Positions 6,020 through 9,133 of a stretch of 9,133 nt of DNA are shown here, one piece after another. A program made the position numbers and the translations under genes. The notes beneath the pieces were generated by a model that saw only the letters and a list, made by a program, of their open reading frames with translations, ran no database searches and was not told the DNA's origin. Within the stretch, counting starts at the first letter, position 1. Each line of letters opens with the position of its first letter. This DNA comes from Muribaculaceae bacterium. GTDB lineage: Bacteria; Bacteroidota; Bacteroidia; Bacteroidales; Muribaculaceae. The stretch covers positions 1-9,133 of the forward strand of contig CADFRV010000096.1 of the NCBI GenBank assembly GCA_902836725.1. The letters run 5' to 3'.

Positions 6020-8404
6020 TTATTTCACATTGATGCTCAGAGGGAAGGTGGAGCTTGCTGTGATGCGAATGGTGTGTGTGGACGCATCGTATGCGGTTTT
6101 TACTTTCACGTTTCCTGAGGGACCTGTGGCTGTCACTGCCGACGGCGCATCCACGTTGTGGATTTCAAACGTCAGCGTGCGTTTGCCGGCCATTCCCGGG
6201 AAAGAGCCTTCGCATGCTGCCCGGAGGGTAATGTCTGCCTCTGTGTTGTCGGCGCTGACGGTCAGCAGGGCATATTCACCCTTTTCGAGCGAGCGCGCCG
6301 AGCTGAGATCGTCCTCGAAAATCGTGCACTCGCTTTTGCCGCACTCTTCCGTAGGGTAGTATTCTATGGTGTAATTGTCGGTGCGGTAACCGAGGGTATT
6401 CTTCATCTCATATTTTGCTTTGGGTATCAGGGCGCCCCCGCGCACATAGAGCGGAAGCACTTCAAGCGGGGCGTCGGCAATGATTGTGGTATCCCCCTTG
6501 AATACCTTTGCCGGATTGTTGTAGTCCACCCACACTCCGTCGGGGAGGGTCACAGGGCGTGATGTCGCCCCCTGTCGCATCACCGGCGCCACAAGCAGGT
6601 CGCGCCCCCAGAGGTATTCGTCGTCGATATCGCTGTATCGTGCCGGATCGGCGCTGTACATTCCTACCGGGCGGACCAGAGGAAGCCCCTCGGTGGCATT
6701 GCGGTAGGCGAGGGTATAGTTGTAGGGAAGCCACTCGTAGCGCCCTTTGATCAGAGGCAGGAGTATCTCCTGCAGATCCTCATATACATAAGGCTCGGCG
6801 TAGCGGGTGGAATGGGTGCGGAGCACTGGCGAGAAGAGGCCGAGCTGCAGCCAGCGCACATATAGCTCGGGATCTCTGGGATTCAGGGAGTCTACGGCGA
6901 ATCCTCCCACATCGTGGCTCATGTATCCCAGACCGCTAAGGCCGGAGTTGAGCATGATCTTCACCTGTGGCTGCAGACCGCCCCATGAACGCGACACGTC
7001 GGTGCTCCAGGGGAATACATTGTTGCGCTGCAGACCGGTGGTGCCCCCGCGCATGAGTGTCATAAGGCGGGTGTCGGGATATTCTTCCCTGAAAAGCTCG
7101 TTGATGATGCTGCTCCAGTCGTTGCCGTAGAAGTTGTGGTACTCGCGGTTGTCCAGGCCGTTGGCATGGCGCATGCCGTCGGGGTGTACCTCAGGTTCCC
7201 CGAGGTCTCCCCACCATCCTGTGATCCCCTCGTCGGTGAGACGGCGGTAGCGCTCCCTGAGCCACGCACGGGTATCGGGGTTCGACATATCGAGCATTCC
7301 CCCTTCTCCTACCCAGATCTTCACATCCTTGGTGCCCCCTATGCTGTCCTTGCCGAGCATCCCTTTGGCGCTTAGCTCGTTGAAGTTGTCCACACCCTTG
7401 CCGTTGCGCAGCACATACGGCTGCGAGATGGCCACAATGTTCACACCCTGTTTTTTCAGTTTCGCAAGCATGTCGCGGTGGCCGGGCCACAGGTCGGGAT
7501 CCCAGTCAAGGCGTCCCATATCCTCCTCTTTGCCGTACCAGTAGAGGTCGAGCACTATGCCGTCGAGCGGATACCCTTTCTTTTTCAGTGTGGCCACCAC
7601 CGAGTCCGTCTCGTGGCGGTTCTTGTACCCGTATTTGGAGGTGATATAGCCGAGGCTCCAGAGCGGTGGCAGATTCTGGCGTCCTGTGAGGGCGCTCAGT
7701 TCTTTCGGCAGCCCCTTGAAACCGTCGGGTGAGTTCACTATATAGTAGCTTACCGGAGTCTTTGAAATGGTGGAGTAGGTCACATCGTTGCCGGCGGTCA
7801 TTGTGGCTTCCCCGAAGTCATCCATCACAATGGCATACCCTTCGGGAGATACGAGCAGCGGCATCGTTATGTTCATCTGGCTTATGCGCGGTTCCCCCTC
7901 GCTGTAGCCGTAATTCTGGCGGTTGTACATCACCAGGGTGTCGCCGCTGAGATTGATCCGGTGGCCGCGTTCGCCGGCTCCGTGAAATGCGCCGCCGAGT
8001 GTTTTCAGTGTCAGTTCCTGGCCGCCGTCTTCTCTCACGGTGCGGCGCCCGCTGTCATAGACAAGGCGGTTTTCACCTCCGGTCACGGTCAGTTCGCCGG
8101 TGGATGTTATAAAGGCGGTAAGGCCGGTGGGTGAGCTGATTATATAGTCGCCGTTGTCCCCCCGGGTTATGGTGCCGGAAAAGCCTCCCGGCTCGAGCAC
8201 GGCGATTCTTGACGCAGGTATCTCGTCGTCCTGTATCAATGCATTGGTCACTTTCAGCACATTGTCGTTGAGTGCCGTTACCGTGATCGTCCGCATCCCG
8301 TCGGGTGTCTGTATGCTTACGGTGTATGGTGTTTTTCCGGCCGATGCCGTCATTGCTGCCGACATGAGCGCCGCAGCAGCTGTAAGAATCACAAATCGTT
8401 TCAT
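6020..8404 (-). CDS. Exported glycoside hydrolase family 31 alpha-glucosidase/transglucosylase
   Basis: GH31 enzymes cleave or transfer alpha-linked glucosyl (or xylosyl) residues through a covalent intermediate. The protein is 794 residues with a signal peptide (1-22, cleavage after ASA), so it acts in the periplasm or at the cell surface. An N-terminal beta-sandwich covers about 24-235. The barrel follows, opening with PPLWSLGYITSKYGY (246-260) and DGIVLDLYWYG (281-291). The catalytic nucleophile is Asp400 in WWGDLGEPEVHP and the likely acid/base is Asp469 in FPWSTDVSRSWGGL. HDVGGF (497-502) and FSPVLRTHS (in the barrel) are also typical of the family. Beta domains fill about 650-794. The length is normal and nothing is missing. 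The GDLGEP form of the nucleophile motif resembles, from memory, bacterial 4-alpha-glucosyltransferase-like members rather than maltases, so the exact specificity is open. No susC/susD pair is next to it. It lies downstream of ribE, separated by a terminator. Confidence 0.93.
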   Translation of the reverse strand: MKRFVILTAAAALMSAAMTASAGKTPYTVSIQTPDGMRTITVTALNDNVLKVTNALIQDDEIPASRIAVLEPGGFSGTITRGDNGDYIISSPTGLTAFITSTGELTVTGGENRLVYDSGRRTVREDGGQELTLKTLGGAFHGAGERGHRINLSGDTLVMYNRQNYGYSEGEPRISQMNITMPLLVSPEGYAIVMDDFGEATMTAGNDVTYSTISKTPVSYYIVNSPDGFKGLPKELSALTGRQNLPPLWSLGYITSKYGYKNRHETDSVVATLKKKGYPLDGIVLDLYWYGKEEDMGRLDWDPDLWPGHRDMLAKLKKQGVNIVAISQPYVLRNGKGVDNFNELSAKGMLGKDSIGGTKDVKIWVGEGGMLDMSNPDTRAWLRERYRRLTDEGITGWWGDLGEPEVHPDGMRHANGLDNREYHNFYGNDWSSIINELFREEYPDTRLMTLMRGGTTGLQRNNVFPWSTDVSRSWGGLQPQVKIMLNSGLSGLGYMSHDVGGFAVDSLNPRDPELYVRWLQLGLFSPVLRTHSTRYAEPYVYEDLQEILLPLIKGRYEWLPYNYTLAYRNATEGLPLVRPVGMYSADPARYSDIDDEYLWGRDLLVAPVMRQGATSRPVTLPDGVWVDYNNPAKVFKGDTTIIADAPLEVLPLYVRGGALIPKAKYEMKNTLGYRTDNYTIEYYPTEECGKSECTIFEDDLSSARSLEKGEYALLTVSADNTEADITLRAACEGSFPGMAGKRTLTFEIHNVDAPSAVTATGPSGNVKVKTAYDASTHTIRITASSTFPLSINVK

Positions 8405-8418
8405 GGTTGAATGTAAGT

Positions 8419-8478
8419 AAAAAAAACAGACGGGGGCAGGCGAGATTGCGCATCATGTAGCGCTTCCGCTGCCCCCGT
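8419..8478 (-). terminator. Intrinsic terminator after ribE
   Basis: On the minus strand ACGGGGGCAG (8478-8469) pairs with CTGCCCCCGT (8439-8430) in a perfect 10-bp, GC-rich stem. The 29-base loop can itself form a small GCGC/GCGC hairpin. After three bases comes a run of eight T (8426-8419). This is a textbook Rho-independent terminator in the ribE direction, about 57 bases past the ribE stop. The T-run ends only 14 bases before the GH31 ATG, so it could also act as an attenuator for that gene. Confidence 0.85.
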
Positions 8479-8534
8479 GTGATAGATGTATCAGTTAAGG
8501 GCAAGAATGTGCGGCCCTTGTGATATAGTCGGCA

Positions 8535-9133
8535 TCAGCCTATCATTTTGGCGATATATTTGCCGATGATGTCAAATTCTATGTTGACCTTGCTGCCTAC
8601 GGCGATGTCGCCGAAGTTGGTGTGTTCGAGTGTGTAGGGGATTATGGCGACACGGAAAGTGTCTTCCTCGGAGTCGCAGACTGTGAGGCTGACCCCGTTC
8701 ACGCAGACAGAGCCTTTCTCCACTGTCACATAACCTTTGCGCTTCATTTCCGCGGGCACGTCGTAGCGGAATTTGAAGTAGCGGCTTCCCTCTACCTCCT
8801 CTATCGCCACACACTCCGCCGTGCAGTCCACATGGCCCTGCACGATATGGCCGTCAAGACGTCCGTTCATTACCATGCATCGCTCCAGGTTCACGCGGTC
8901 ACCCTCCTTGATGTCGCCGAGGTTGCTGCGGAGCAGGGTCTCCTCGATGGCGGTCACGGTGTGGGTGCCGTCGCCGGGGAGCGCCACAACAGTAAGGCAT
9001 ACACCGTTGTGGGCCACCGACTGGTCTATCTTCAGTTCGTCGGCGAACCCCGACGCTACGGTCAGATGCACGTTGCCACCCTCGCGTGTCACTTTGCGCA
9101 CGATTGCGGCTTCCTCTACAATACCCGAGAACA
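8535..9133 (-). CDS. ribE: Riboflavin synthase, alpha chain (missing only the A of its ATG)
   Basis: This enzyme dismutates two molecules of 6,7-dimethyl-8-ribityllumazine into riboflavin and 5-amino-6-ribitylaminouracil, the last step of riboflavin synthesis, in the cytoplasm. The window ends with TG followed by codons for FSGIVEEAAIV, so the conserved MFSGIVE start lies across the edge and only the first base of the ATG is outside. The full protein would be 199 residues, the normal length. It has the two internally repeated lumazine-binding domains: NGVCLTV (43-49) in the first, and GHIVQGHVD (95-103) and NGVSLTV (146-152) in the second. A GTG at 9101 could be taken as the start, but it would remove the essential N-terminus and is rejected. 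A strong terminator follows it. Confidence 0.96.
   Translation of the reverse strand, partial: FSGIVEEAAIVRKVTREGGNVHLTVASGFADELKIDQSVAHNGVCLTVVALPGDGTHTVTAIEETLLRSNLGDIKEGDRVNLERCMVMNGRLDGHIVQGHVDCTAECVAIEEVEGSRYFKFRYDVPAEMKRKGYVTVEKGSVCVNGVSLTVCDSEEDTFRVAIIPYTLEHTNFGDIAVGSKVNIEFDIIGKYIAKMIG

Noticed and set aside
8535..9101. Riboflavin synthase starting at the GTG at 9101
   Set aside because: The upstream codons give FSGIVEEAAI, part of the invariant N-terminus, so the true start is the ATG cut by the window edge.

Overview
The window looks like chromosome of a Bacteroidota member, order Bacteroidales; a Muribaculaceae-like gut bacterium is my best guess from protein style. The reasons are a DUF3078-type outer-membrane protein, a WbqC-family protein, exported GH31 and lipoprotein-like products, a TAnnTTTG promoter box, and a lack of strong Shine-Dalgarno sequences. 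There is no tRNA, rRNA, CRISPR array, transposase or phage gene. Apart from one lesion the gene content is ordinary.

Layout. Bases 1-104 are non-coding or the tail of an upstream gene, with a perfect inverted repeat and a repeated TCATCTTC motif. One forward gene (105-788) encodes a WbqC-family protein. Everything else is on the minus strand. Read in the direction of transcription from the right edge, there is riboflavin synthase (ribE, 9133-8535, cut at the edge by a single base of its start codon), an intrinsic terminator (8478-8419), and an exported GH31 alpha-glucosidase (8404-6020). Then comes a consensus Bacteroidota promoter (5946-5915) driving a tightly packed series of six genes. These are a DUF3078 outer-membrane protein (5906-4410), a Cys-rich probable lipoprotein (4394-3801), a small exported protein (3755-3276), a Crp/Fnr-type regulator (3279-2680), a HAD phosphatase/phosphoglucomutase-like enzyme (2683-1928) and 3-dehydroquinate synthase aroB (1913-835). 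Gaps in this series are 45 bp or less, and two junctions are ATGA start/stop overlaps, so it is very probably one operon. It converges on the WbqC gene.

The main finding is that aroB is broken. Its conserved C-terminus, including the DKK motif, lies in the -1 frame relative to the first ~304 codons. The junction falls at about 999-1010 and the loop there looks short, which suggests a small (~16-nt) deletion rather than a one-base error. If real, the shikimate pathway would lack step two unless another copy exists.

The operon mixes envelope proteins of unknown role, a regulator and metabolic enzymes. The sequence does not prove a shared pathway. RibE makes riboflavin in the cytoplasm, and the GH31 enzyme acts on alpha-glucans in the periplasm or at the surface.
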